A stretch of 64,000 bases of DNA from Daphnia carinata (Eukaryota > Arthropoda > Branchiopoda > Diplostraca > Daphniidae): assembly GCF_022539665.2 (NCBI RefSeq), contig NC_081335.1, positions 2,852,001 to 2,916,000 of the forward strand, given 5' to 3'. Positions 23,238 to 38,653 of the stretch are shown in pieces; position 1 is the first letter of the stretch; each line of letters opens with the position of its first letter. The notes beneath the pieces are model-generated. The model did no database searches, was not told the DNA's origin, and worked only from the letters and a program-made list of their open reading frames with translations. The position numbers and the translations under genes are program-made.

Positions 23238-23891
23238 AACAGACAGGAAGCAAGTTTTTTATGTGTAGATGGATCAGGTCTCTCTATTTTGAAGCTTTAG
23301 TAGCCCGACCGTTAGATGGTGTTTCTCCACCCAAAAAAATCAATGAAAGAAAGAGGGAGGAGGATGGGAAAGTGCTGCAGGGCTGACAATAACCGCCAAC
23401 TTCTCCTCTCCCTGAAGCTACCGCCGAAGTTGTCGAGTTTGTTCCAGTGCTCAGCTCATTTCTTTTTCAGTTGAGCACCATGATTTCCAGTCGAGCGGAC
23501 GTTCATGGCCAAGTCTCCTCGATTCGGCCGTCATTTGATCGACAGTTGCTGTTGTGAAAATTGTGTCCCAGTGTGTTTGTTCCGCCATTTGTCCCCAAGT
23601 GTCTTCGGCGTCTCTCGGGCTTCAAAACGTTGGTGAAAGTTAAAACAGTGAAGCAAGAAAAAAAAACCAGCACTCTGAGGAATACAGTTGTAATGACACA
23701 TCAACGTTTCATTTTTTTGAAATGAGCAAGTGCTATTAGTTGGTGAAGGGAAGTGAAAAAGAAGGACATCCGTCACTGTCGTTGGAAGTATTGCAGACCA
23801 GAAAATGGTTGCCTAACGTTTTATCTCTTTTTGTGTGTGTGCCGTGACACGAGAAAAACTAGACAGTGAATCTGATTTATGCATAAACGCT
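23238..23891. promoter_or_regulatory. Head-to-head spacer between TEFM and ARL4
   Basis: The 650 bases between the two starts contain no other gene. The right part is probably the ARL4 5' leader, and the interval probably holds both promoters. No TATA box is evident. Confidence 0.4.
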
Positions 23892-25223
23892 ATGGGAGCC
23901 AATATGGGCAAAACGAATGGTGGTTCCCTGCTGGAGAATCTGACGTTGCCGTCGACTCATCCGACGCTGCACATCGTCATGCTCGGCTTGGACAGCGCCG
24001 GCAAGACGACTGCTCTCTACCGGCTAAAGTTCGATCAATACGTCAACACGGTCCGTCTTTTTCCTTTCCCAATCTTCTTATGAAATGTATCTAAAAATAA
24101 TTCTTTTTAACAGGTTCCAACGATAGGCTTCAATTGCGAAAAAATCCGAGCCTTGTCAGGCAAAGCCAAGGGTACTCAGTTTCTAGTCTGGGATGTAGGT
24201 AAGATATATACAAATTATGATGGCAATCTGTGTGTGAACCCACTTTGGAAGAAAGTTTTTTTTTTTTTTTTTGGTGAAAAAGGAGAAATTGTTATTATTA
24301 TTCAGTGAGGGGAGAAAGTTTAGAAGACGTCTGGCATATACTTGGATGCACTCTTGTCGCTTCAAAGAGATTCAGAATAAATCTTTGTAGCATCTGACAG
24401 GCTTAAAATAGGCTCTACAGCACACACACAAAAAGGCAGAATACTTAAAAAGGTTCTTGCATTTTTCAACAGGCTATCGTCGGTATAATACCGTTTGATT
24501 GATAGACATTGATCGGCTATGCCAGTGTAGAATACTTGTCGAGTTTCCAAATTCGGTTTGAAAGTGGAATAAATTTGCGAGGCCCAATGTTATATCGAAC
24601 ATGGACATTTGTTATGTGAACCTTTCAACTGTTTGCAAAGTCCCTTTAAAGAAGCAGCACTGTTGTCTATTGCGCTGAAAACGTTACTAGCATAAATCGA
24701 TTCTGACAGCCACTTGATATGTTGATATTTCTTTCCCGCGCAGGTGGGCAAGAAAAGTTGCGGCCTTTATGGAAGTCCTACACTCGTTGTACAGGTATGC
24801 CAAACAGCGTACGGGACTTGTTTGAATAATAAAACAAAAATCAGGTTCTTTTTCGCTAATGCCCGGATAACCTTGTGCCCGTTAGATGCCATCGTGTTTG
24901 TCGTCGACAGCGTCGATGTGGAGCGAATGGAAGAAGCTAAAATGGAGTTGATGCGGACGGCCAAGAGCCCGGACAACAGTCAAGTCCCCATTCTAATCCT
25001 GGCAAATAAACAGGACCTACCGGGTGCTCGCGATCCAAAAGAGATTGAAAAACATCTAGGACTTCACGAACTCGGCACCGGCCATCTGTACCACGTCCAG
25101 CCGGCCTGCGCCATTACTGGTGAAGGTCTCGACGACGGACTCGATATTCTCTACGAAATGATTCACAAACGCAAGAAACACTCAAAAATGACGCGAAATA
25201 AAAATAAAATACCCACCAAATAA
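23892..25223 (+). CDS. ARL4: ADP-ribosylation factor-like small GTPase, ARL4 type
   Basis: Four exons (23892-24050, 24114-24198, 24744-24794, 24886-25223) give 210 residues. GTPase motifs are all present: P-loop GLDSAGKT, switch I VPTIGFN, switch [19 protein letters not shown], and CAITG in the fifth motif. The stretch [20 protein letters not shown] and [11 protein letters not shown] are hallmarks of ARL4. The C-terminus is strongly basic ([14 protein letters not shown]), as in ARL4, where it directs plasma-membrane and nuclear localisation. Gly2 after the initiator Met is a candidate myristoylation site. ARL4 proteins recruit cytohesins to the membrane. Open frame continues upstream of 23892, but without an ATG. 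The third intron is long (about 545 bases) for this window. Confidence 0.92.
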
Positions 25224-28200
25224 GTACGACGGAAATATATTTTGGACAAAGGAAGGATCCACGCACCAAAGACGTTGCCTGGCAGCAGCATAACACGGCA
25301 TATATATATAAATAACAAAACAAAAAACGGGATTGTGGTATTATTTTTCCGCTCTCTTGGCTTCTATCCTTTTGCTGCTCATCACGTGTGCAAAAAAAAA
25401 GAGGAAGTTGAGAAACACTTAAAGTCGTGTATTATTTTGACTCTTTTTTTTCTTGTACAATTGTAAAAGTTTTGTTCTTTTTTCTCTGTCGTGTCTTCAC
25501 GTGTGTGTGTGTGTGTTTCGTTTGTTTGTACATGTAAAAGCGTGCGTGTTGTAAAAGCCAATGTGATACGAAGAAGAAAACGGCAAAAAAAAATAATAAG
25601 ATAAGGATATACGAAAAGAAAAAATACAGTGTCTGTTCTTTCATTTTGTTTATAGACATAAACTATGGTCGCATGCATAATTTATTTTAATTGCACGTCT
25701 CTGTCCTCTGGCTGATTTGCATCTCACTATAGGGTCGAGAGAAAAGGAAAAGCTTGTGTTTTTTTTTTTTACTGATTAAAGCAGACGCCCACTTGTATTC
25801 ACGCGGGATTCCACCCATTCACCTTGGATCCCAGGTGGATCTATCGATAGCTATAATGACGTTACTGAACTTTTTTTTCTGTATCGCTCTACAACCAACT
25901 TTCTAAAAGAAAAAATCGTCTTCCTGTCAAACGGTCCCTGTCAAGTTTGGAAATAGAAAGAATGGGAAGTCCCGGTGATTTACCACATCCCCAACACGTT
26001 ATAGCACCCAAAAGAAGAAGAAGAAAAAAGCTATTCATCTTGTTAAGTCTCATGCTGTGCCAAACAATACGCCATTTTAGGGTTTTCTATTTTTCTTTTT
26101 GTACGACAAAAAAGAAGAATTTAGCACGCAGTACAACGAGATGATATTTCAATATCTCTTTCCGGTTGATGGCAGCTATGTATATCAGCTGGTACCAGCT
26201 GCTTTTTTGGGGGATGGGCTTTTCTTAGTATCCCGACTTTTTTGTTTACACGGATGGTTTTTAAAACAAAAAGAGCAGATAAGAAATACCCTTTTTTTGG
26301 GGGAGGTTGAAAAAAAAAAAGATGACGATTGGGTTTGGCAACTCATGACTAACCAGCTGTGACATGTAAGCTGCTTTTATTTATGTCTTGCGGGCAGGAA
26401 GAGGAGACCAGACCTAGATGTTGGTAAGTTAACGAAATCGAATCCGTTTGCTGCCTTTAAAAAAAGTCCGCCCTAGTCGCCATCGTTATAGTTTGACTGC
26501 TGCTGATAATATAACAACTCCCCCCCTTCTTCTATCCTTCTTTTAAGGCTTGTGTTATATTGACTTGAGAAAAAAAAAAATGGGGGGCTCGGAACCAGTC
26601 TGTCGCTTTAAATTTCGTTTCTTATCTATTCTTTTGGTGTACAATTTCTTCCTAGACTGACAATCCCATTATGTTGGTTATATCCCTCATATACGCAGCT
26701 ATTCTTTAACCAACGAGGCCTCATTGATGAAAAGACTCCAGCAATGGGCTCTTCTATACATATACATGTACACACACAATACACACAAAAGAATGGGAAA
26801 TAATACAAGCAGACCTCGTCACGGGTTCTTTTTTTTTTTTGGGCTACATCCGCTGGATAACTGAATACATCCAGAAAAAGAATGGGGAAAAAAAAACAAA
26901 AATTGGGGAGAACTTTTAAATGCCGTAGCAACGGGCGCGGCACGATAGACTCGGGATGTTAGGACGCACACCCTTAGCATTAATCTAACGTTCCCAAGTG
27001 TTGGGGTCTCTCCCTTTTGCCCGTGGGCTTTATTTCATGCTAAGATGAACGCGAAGAAAATTAAACAAAAAAACGAGGGGCTTATAAAGACTTTTAATCA
27101 GCAAGAAATCTTTCCCTGATTAGATCCGGGCTTCGGGAAAAAAACGATTGGTCAGACGTCCGTGACGGATACGGGTGATTTGCATAGACGCTCGCTATTT
27201 TTTCCCCCAAGTGTACACGGCCCTGGACTATTGGCTCTTTATTGATGACAAGCACTTGCGTATACACGAAAAGAAGATGAAGCTATAATCAAGCGCCTCT
27301 TGTTATAAACGCCGACTCTAAATCACGAATTTTTCTACAAGATAGAAGAGATGAACTCAACAAAAGAGGGGAGACGAGGTTCACTTCATCGTGAGCCGTT
27401 GGGGGAATGTTTGATTGGTTTAAGACTAAAAAAAAGTCGGCATCTCTTTCTTTCAAAAAAAGAGTGTAGGTGGAAGAATCTACATCCCTATCAACGTCAA
27501 ATATTTTGTGACAAGACCACCACCGGCCGTGTATAATTTACGGACGGGACTCGGCGGGATTGTTTACGACACAAGAGGTGCGGCTTTTGCCGAGCCGCTT
27601 ATTATGAAAAGAAAACGATATTGATCCTTGAGTGTATCTAAAACGTGGACACATTTTCCCTTTCAAAAATAGTTTTTTCGAAAAAAGAAAAAGTTCCATG
27701 GGAACAAAACAAAACACTGTCTGTTAAAAGGTTTTCTGTAAAAAAAAAAAAAATGTTTTTCTGACCGCATTTGGGTAAGAAGAAATGTCGATTTGAAAAG
27801 AACGCCATGTTTGGTTATCGCGCGCTTTAGGTCACGTGACTGACCCGCGTCTTCAAACGAACTCGAAGAGCAATTAACCTACATCCAAGAAGTTGTGCTT
27901 GACGTCGTGTTCTGAAACTATGACCGTATAACTGAAACAAGGAATAATAATAAAAAGGAAAAAACCGTTAAGATGAGAACTATAGCTCAATTGGAAAAAC
28001 GGTTGAACCCGTTTTAACCAGTGTGCACAAAAACAACCAAGTTTAACCCTCGTAAAATAAAAAGGGGGGCCTTTCTTTGACAACAAAAAGGGTTTTTTTT
28101 TAGGTGAAATTTCACCCCCTCTACCTGTAAGTTGACGATCCATCAACTTTGACTCGTGTTTATAACCTTCGACTAGTTGTTCCAAGTGAAACTGTGAGAG

Positions 28201-31200
28201 GTTTGGAGAGAGAAAAAAAAATCAATGTGATTGTTTTTTTCTCCCTTTTTTTTAACATGAAAAGGGAAGAAACAAGTGGGGCCCCCCAACTGAGAGCATC
28301 ACCTCCAAGTTCCCCCCACCTGCTATCTTCTAGTTAGTATACCTGTTCAAAGAATAAGAGAGGGGAAATGTTCCCTTCAAAATGGTTTAAACTTTGTTTT
28401 TGTTTTTTTTAGTCTGAAACATTTGCCAATTACGGAGATTTCTTAAAGCTTTGATTTATTTTCGGAGAAACGATGAACGATAGTACGACGACCTCAGCAA
28501 ACAACAAAATGACTCTACTTGAATAAACAGGGAAGTCTACCATATGGCATCAAGTAAATTGCCTATCTGTTTAAACGAAAACGACTAAAAAATCGATTTC
28601 AAGTATAACAGGATTTTTTTTTGTTTCTTTAACATCCAACCTAACCGGTAAAATTAATTGGTGAGCTCGTCGTGCAATAATCTGTTTAAAAATGCTAAAA
28701 ACAAGTAGTAAACTTTTATATGCGAGTCTCTCATTTTTTGCTACAATTTGAGGGGGGTTTTGTTCGCGCAGACGAAAACAATGTAACATTATCCTTTTAC
28801 GGCTACATTACGGTAATTAACGCACATAAAAGGATAAATCAGGGACCCAAATTTTTTTTTGGAAATTTTCAAGTTGCGTCAACGTTTGCTACACGAATTC
28901 GGCACACGCGTTTCAATCTAGTCCGAGTTTCATTTTTTTTTTTAAAGAAAATGGCGTATATAATCAGAAAAGACCATATAAGTGAACGAGTAGCGAGTCG
29001 GACGAATTGGGGCTATCCATAATTATGGGACGGGGTAGTTACGTAAAGAAAAAAAAAACCAGTCAGAAACATTTTTTTTTAGAATGTCTTTCCACTTGCC
29101 ATGTTTGAGGTGAAAAACGAAAAGTTAGCTATCATGTCTCAAGGTTTCGCTACGTTAACTAATTAGTCTTGACAATTAATACAAGAGATAGCCTTTTCTC
29201 ATTTTAGAAACGTTCACAAATTCGTTCCACGTCCAAAAAAATCGATGAAAACTATAAATTTGAAATTGACTTTAAAAAAAAAAAAAAATTCAGAGAGAGA
29301 ACCATCAACGAGGCTTTTTGTCGATACTTTGAAAGTCGTAACGGTCGTAATAAAAAAAAAGAAAAAATCACATCTATTCGGCGTTTGTATACAATCCAAG
29401 AATGGCGACTCTTTTCGACCCAGGTGTTTTGTTGTATGGGGGAGAAAAAAGGCAATGCTGACCTGGTTCCAACAAAAGACTCTGTTGAATAGCAGGTTGC
29501 CAGTCAAACATAAAAGAGATTCCATCACATGAACAAAATTTTCTTGTTTAGAACCTGTTTGAACGCAAACGTATTCTATGGGTTCTTTTTCGCCTACGTC
29601 AGAGCTCGTAAGTTGATGATGTGGCGTGCGGTTTTCCAGTTACTATCTAAGCATATCTACGTTTCGAAAGAGAGAAGAAGAAAAAAAAAGGAGAAAAACT
29701 TGTAAAATATTTCTTGTAGACACGACAGATACCGCCCTTTTCAAGAGAGAAACAGTTAATTGAATTCAAGCAACGGTGTAGACTTTTTCTTCCTTTCGAT
29801 CGCCGTTGACTGTGAACTCTTTCAAAAGTTCATGGGCCTCTTAAATTTCAGAAGAAAAAAATAAATTTAATGTACCGTTTGTTTTGTTTTTTGATTTTTT
29901 TTTTTTTTTTAGAAAGCTTTCCCCCCCTGGCTTTATTGGTATCGTCTGTCCTGATTGCAAAAATGTCTATAAAAAAAATACCAATCGATGTGTTACGAAA
30001 ATAAACCGTCGGAAGTGGGTCAATGGGCCGCGATGTGAACAGCCGCGTGAAAAAAAAAAGCACTGACCGTACTTGTTTGCATTGTTTTCAATTCCGACCG
30101 GCCTCTTTTTTCTCGGTCGGTATGCACAACGAAAACAAATTTTTGAATCAAAAGGGTTTTTTTTTTTCCTGTGTGCTTCGTGATGAGATATGGAGATGAT
30201 GGGCTTAATTTGCATATGCGCATCGCATTCCGTTACCGTGACGCAAAGAAAAAGTTCCAATCATCACAAAAGAAATCTTTTCTGGTGATATTCTTTTAAA
30301 GATTATCACACGCATAGAATAACATTCTGGTACGAGGGAAAAAAAAGAAAGAAAAGGTAATAAAAGAAATCTTTAGCACTCCCCCTAGTGTAACAGTCTC
30401 ATGTATAAACAGACGCCATATCGGAAAAGAATAAGGATGGAAGAGAAAAATGTAAATGACCCTGATTCAAATAGCCACGCGCACGCGCAGACAATAATAG
30501 ACTTAAGCCGTCACGAATTTTTTCCATTTCCTTCTTCCTCGAGAAGAATTTAGCTGAAAGCGAAACAAATTTGATAATCAAGTTTTACACACACACACAC
30601 ACACACTCGTATGCCAGTCCATCAATCCTTGACCATTTCAAGTCTCAGACATTATTCAGAGGTTATATACATGCCATCTTTTGGAAAAAAGGATTTAATA
30701 AGACAGCATGGTCCATTGGCAAATGGATAGCTTTTTAAAATGGCATTATATGAACAGATATCAGTTTTTTTCATATCGAAAATGAGTGGCCATTTGGCAT
30801 GTTAGACGAAAGGCTCGCCTCCGTTTGGTACAACTTTAACACACCATCTACACACATCGTCATGATCGTAAAAACAACCGACAAAAGTATCGGAGCGAAA
30901 AAAAAGTGCAACTTGATAGGGGAAAAATGACTATCTAGCAACCAAGGGCTCACGACGTCAGGCAACGGCACGAAAATATGGAGGGGGGAAAATCACGTAA
31001 GCACAACAAGCAATGGGTAATTTCGGTTGTCGTGAGAACACCTACCTGAATCGTAGTATTGGCTTGAAGCCAACAGCAGTGCTATCTTCCGACTTGCGTG
31101 AGAAATCTTCCCGATCCATTAAAAAGGAAAAGATAAAAGTAAAAGAAAAGGACGAAGACCTCCTGGTCGACAGATGTGAAACGCATGGCCCCCACACCAG

Positions 31201-32082
31201 CAGTCGACATCATCAAGGCAATTGTTTTTTTTTTGTTTTTTTGCTACGTTGAAAGAAAACAAAAATGAAACCAAAAGTTGTCGAAAAAATGTTGTGGCTG
31301 ATGTGGGATTTGTAGATAAGTTGTTAAAACGATGAAATAAAAAAAAACATTCGGTAAAGCTTTTTGACATATGTAGGCTCTTGCGTCGGTCGATCGATAA
31401 AATTTCATTAGATAAAGGTGACACGTCAATGTTGACTTTGCTCTTGCGAAAGAATAAGTTGGCCTTGCAGGATATCTCGTACGGTCAACGGAAAAAAAAC
31501 AAACATGTGGGCTCATGATAGGACAACTGGTCAAGTCCTGAGAGAAATAACTGAAAAAACTAGAGAGGAAAAACGAAATGTCAGTTGAAGAGTTCCCAAG
31601 ACGTATTTGCCGCCATGTTGCCAACGCGGCCTGCGTCACGATCGTTCACGAAGGACAGTCTGGAGTGTATAGCAGATAAAGAAAAGAGACCTGATTGCTT
31701 CATCATAGTACTACACTGAAAAAGTGAAGGGGGGGTACGAGACAAATAATGCACTTCGAGTTCATCAGCGTTCGTGTTGTTGATCTCTTCTAAGTCGTGA
31801 GTATCCTGCACTATTACAATAGCTAGAGCGAGAGAATGACCGACTAATTGTTTGAAATCTCAGCCAAACACCCAAGTTGCTGTCATCTTTTCTTTGTAAG
31901 CCAATAATTTATGTGTGGGCCGACGCTGACGTTGCTCCATTTTCCTCCACTTGTTCTGCTCCGAATATTTGTTCGTGTGGATGATAAGAAAACAATCAGT
32001 CGGCCATTTGCTCGCCGCGCGTGATTGGATAGCAAAAGAACTACAACAATCTATTGTCTTTTGCTCAACGTAGAGTGGAAAA
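25224..32082. other. ARL4 3' flank and long AT-rich intergenic region
   Basis: No protein gene is recognised in nearly 7 kb. The first few hundred bases are probably ARL4 3' UTR and include a segment copied at 52.65 kb. Homopolymer runs of A and T are frequent; a GT run lies at about 25503-25516 and a CA run at about 30588-30606. Open frames are short and low in complexity. Confidence 0.55.
25463..25637 (+). repeat. ARL4 3'-flank segment duplicated at 52650-52827
   Basis: About 175 bases starting TTCTTTTTTCTCTGTCGTG and ending ATACAGTGTCTGTT occur again in the same orientation inside the tandem array, with only a few differences (one in the GT run, a few extra bases near GTTGTAG). Sequence on either side is unrelated. 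Confidence 0.8.
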
Positions 32083-34394
<2,312 letters not shown>

Positions 34395-37300
34395 GCTCTT
34401 AAAGCCCCGTCATACACAGGAACAACAACTAGACACAGACACACGTGAGGGATACACACTAGTGTCCCGCCATTTCGATGACACCTACACTTACATAATA
34501 TTATCGTTCTTGTTGTTGTTGGGCAATCACACACACATACACAAAAGACACTTATATCTTTTCTTTTTTTTTAAGGTAATACCGCGTCATCCCCCCCCCG
34601 CCCTTTTCTCGAATGTATTTGTAATAATTTCCCTCTTTTCATTTTTTGTTTACTTATTGTTTAAGTTCCCTCCGGGTAAACGTACTATATGTAAACGGTA
34701 TATATTATAAATATATTATTCAGTGTTGAGTGTATTTACCTGTTTCTTTTTCTTGTTTGTTCTTTCAAATGTTCTCGTCAAGCGTGTCATAATTTATTGG
34801 ATAACGAAGACGCCATTTTTTTAGAGCTGTTTTTCACTTTTTTTCGTTGCATGCCATTTTTTATTATTCTGCAATACCAATTTTTTTATTTTTTGGCACT
34901 GAAACGAGTTCAATGTCAAAGCCACCCATGCACTACATCACTCGCAATCATAATTACCGTCTTCAACTGTTCTTGATTATTATTCAATAATTTTTTTTTG
35001 TTCATTGTGTTTATCAAACCAGAAAAACGGGGTTGTGTCCCAAAATAATGGGCACGACATTTTACGAACGGGACTGGAAAAAAAATGTTACTATTCATTG
35101 TGATTGAAGAACACGATCGTAATACACAGGGCGAACAAAACCAGTTGAGAGATAATTTTAAAAGTAAAAAAAAAAAAAATAAAAAACCGTTTTTTTCAGT
35201 ACTACCATACCAGGAGGCACGGACACCGACCGACTCTTCGTAATGGGTTAGAAGGCCGACCGGTAGGGTTCGGACCCAGTTACCTGCCAACCAGTTTGCT
35301 ATCGGAACGTACTGGCGCGACATACATAGTGCCTTTTGGCTTATCGCCAGTACCTTCCGGTTGCAATCCCCAGGTAATCAGGACAGACTCTTACCGGTCG
35401 TTTTGCAATTTTACTTCATTTATATTTGATTTAATGACCAAGTGAGATGATGACAAACGGATTTGCACGTTCTAGTGTATTCGAAGCCACGTGGCAGTGT
35501 TATTTGTGAATCCGCAACAGCACTAGGATTGTTTTATTTATTTTTTTTTTTTCTTTTCCTTTCGACATATTTTTTTTTCTTTTTTGTAAACATTTTCTTT
35601 TATTTCAATTTTTTTCTTTTCTTTTACCGCTCATTCGTGTACCTTGTAGACCTTGGGAAATTAAAATAAAAAAAAAAAAAGAAAAAATGCATGTGTGGAG
35701 GGAGGGTGTGTGTTTAACTTCCGCGACACCGTGCGGATGAGAATAAGGGCAGGCGAAGGGACACAACAACAAAAAAAAAAAAATGTTTAAATGACAAATC
35801 AAACAGGGAAAAATATTCAAAAATCAAAAGAATTACTCATACATTCAAGCACGTAATCATGATCATAATCAATATATGTATATGTTTAAAAAAAAAAAAA
35901 AAAAAGACTTTAACAACCAAATTAACAACAAGATAAAAATAAGAGAACAAACATGAACGAAATTATTAAAGAGACACATAAGATCAATCGAACCAGCGGG
36001 TGACGTCATCAACAATCATTTGAATTTTCTTTCACATCATTTTCATTCTTTAGCGATTCTCTTTTAATTTTAGCTTTCTTTTCAAGGCAGAGTGTACGTA
36101 TACAAAACGTGGCGGACGCGATTCATTCTCTTTTTTTCATTTTTTTTTATCGGTTTCTTCTCTCCTCCTCCTTTCTCCTTCTTTTCCCTCAACAAAAAAT
36201 GATAAAAAAAAAACGCTAAATTATAATTTTAAAAAATGTCTCAATATTTAGGCCTATAGTAGTTGATCGAATAAAAAGAAAAATTGAGACACAGTTACAA
36301 CGTGGGATCTTGCCCTCCGATTAAAGAAGAGAAAAATATTTCAACGATGGAGAACAATTAGAATTTCGGTGTGTCTGTTTTGTGGGTGGTGGATGTACAG
36401 AAATTTTCCAAAAACGAATGGGGGGAGGGGGACCATTGTCGTGATTTTTTTTTTTTTGCTTCCTGTCGGGTTACAAACGTGATGACATCACAGTCGGGAG
36501 TGTGTTTTTTTTCCGTTTGGAAGAGTAGGGTTTGATGAAAATAACAGAAACAATTAACAGGTTTTGTTTTCGGTTGAGAATCAGAAGAGTTTTTTTTGAA
36601 GGGGGGAAGAAATTGACGTTTAAATGGGAAGAATTTCGTTTTTCAACATATGCCATCGACTATACATATATATATATATATATAAAAGTTGCCTAACCCT
36701 ATTTTTATATGTATTTCGAAAAAAGATGGAAAATGTCTTGTTCGGCCAATTTTTATGTCTTTGAAATATTGTTCGGCTAAAAATTAAAATTTTCTTTTGA
36801 AAAAAAAAAAAAAAATGAAGATGTGGAATATTAAACATCTTAAAAAAAAAATTCGACAACGTTGCCCAGTGAATTTGAATGAGAAGATGAAAAAGTCGGA
36901 GAAATTCAAAAATAAAAGTAAACCGTCATTTTGTTTGTTTTTTCACCTCTTTCGTATCACAAAGCGACAATGAAAGATTTACAGTTCCTCCATCCACACA
37001 CCAGCCGAAACCCATTTCGAAAAATAAAATGCATTTCTTTTTCTTCTTTAACTTGTAAAACCGAGCGAAAAATTAAAACCTACATGGCACCCCGATTTAA
37101 AGAAAAAAAAAATGTTTCTCAATTGTAGAAAACGTCAACAACACAAAGTTGCTACTAAAATAGCGCCAGATTCTCTTCTGATTGAACGAGAAAAAAATTT
37201 TTTTTTTCATCTGGAAGCCATTTTCCCCCTTTTTTTTTTGCGTCTTTTGAGCTGCATTTGGCGGGTTGAAAGCTAATTGCGAAAAAAAAAATTCAAAGTT

Positions 37301-38653
37301 CAAAAAAGAAATGAATCACTTCACTCCGATTTTCCTAGCGACATATAAACTGAAAAGCGACATTTTCCTTCTTCGATTTGTCACGAAAAAAAGGAAAATA
37401 ACAAACAAAATGTGTATCTAAGAAAGACAAATTTCTTTTTTTTTTGCAACGAGAAACTCTTTTGGCATGACACACACGTCCCCGACTCCGATCGATACTT
37501 CCGTCTGCCTCCTAGTTGATCGATCCGTCTACTTTGATTCTCGTAAAAAAAAATGTCTAGACATTTTCAAATAGTGGAGGAACATGCGACAATATAAAAA
37601 AAGGACCTGCACTTTTTCTATCCCTTTCAATTAATGTTCTCTCTTTTTTTTTGAACCCATCGGTTATTGGAGAAAGGAGAGATAACGAGAGAAAGAAAAA
37701 ACACCCTGCAAAACGATGATGAAAAAAGAGGAAAAAATAAGGAACAACAATAAACCAAACACACAAGGATTTAAAAAATCCTAGCTTTTCGTCAATGTGT
37801 CGTGTTCCTATGTCAGTTCTTATTTTTTCGTACTTTTTTCTCGTATACTCTGAACGCGACACGGAAAACAAAAATCCCGGACGATGGGAGAGAAAAGAGA
37901 GTTTGAAAAATTGTTTTCATAATTGATATTCATTAGAAAAAAATTATTATTTTTTTTTTATATATACGCCCACATATTTCGGGATTATTATTTTTCTTGT
38001 TTGAAAAGAAAAATTTTTAGAACCTGTTAACAATTTTTAATGATAGGAACATGGCCTGAAGGCTGTTTTTTTTCTAATTTTGTTATGATATTATCATGAA
38101 ATTTTACAGTTTTCTAGCCGACGAAAACTGTTTTTACCGGTGTGGCACACAGCATTTTTCTTTCCCACAAAATAAAAAAAATGGGGAAATGTATTTAAAA
38201 AAAAAACAAAACACAATTCTCCCATTTTTAATTTGTTTTTTTAACCCTTTTTTGTCCCTCTAAATGATTTGCATATCAGCCGCCAGTTTTTGCGGGGAAG
38301 GAAAAACGTGTTTGAAAAAAAAAAGATCAATACAAAGAATAGAAAAGAGAAGTTAAAAAAAAAGAGATATATACTTTTATCGAGTTGTCGGAGGAAGGAG
38401 GGTCATATTTAGCTGTCGTGAAAGTCTTCTGCTCACGGGACGCTGTCTTTCTGGACGTTTCCATTCACGGTGTAGTTGGTTGCCATGCTGTTGTTAGGGA
38501 CGCACTCCTTGTCCATATGTCCGCCCATCTGATTGTGAGATGCTTCACCTACGAAAAAGGGAGACATTGAAATCGACCCAAAACACGTTAGAACAATTTT
38601 GGCCGGTGGTCGAGCAACTAAATTTGTGTGTGAAGCCTTTTACCAGAATTCTA
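34395..38653. other. AT-rich intergenic region between convergent genes
   Basis: No protein gene is recognised. The start is probably the TMEM184 3' UTR and the end the 3' UTR of the zinc-finger gene. A TA run is at about 36662-36685. A GC-richer island at about 35200-35400 stands out but has no recognised content. Confidence 0.55.

Noticed and set aside
23835-23891. Upstream extension of ARL4
   Set aside because: The frame is open but has no ATG, while the start at 23892 gives the Gly2 expected for this family.
27960-28030. A-box-like CTATAGCTCAATTGGA, possible tRNA
   Set aside because: No B box or stems follow.
35200-35400. GC-richer island with A-box/B-box-like words on the minus strand
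   Set aside because: The boxes are only about 20 bases apart and no cloverleaf or protein could be made.
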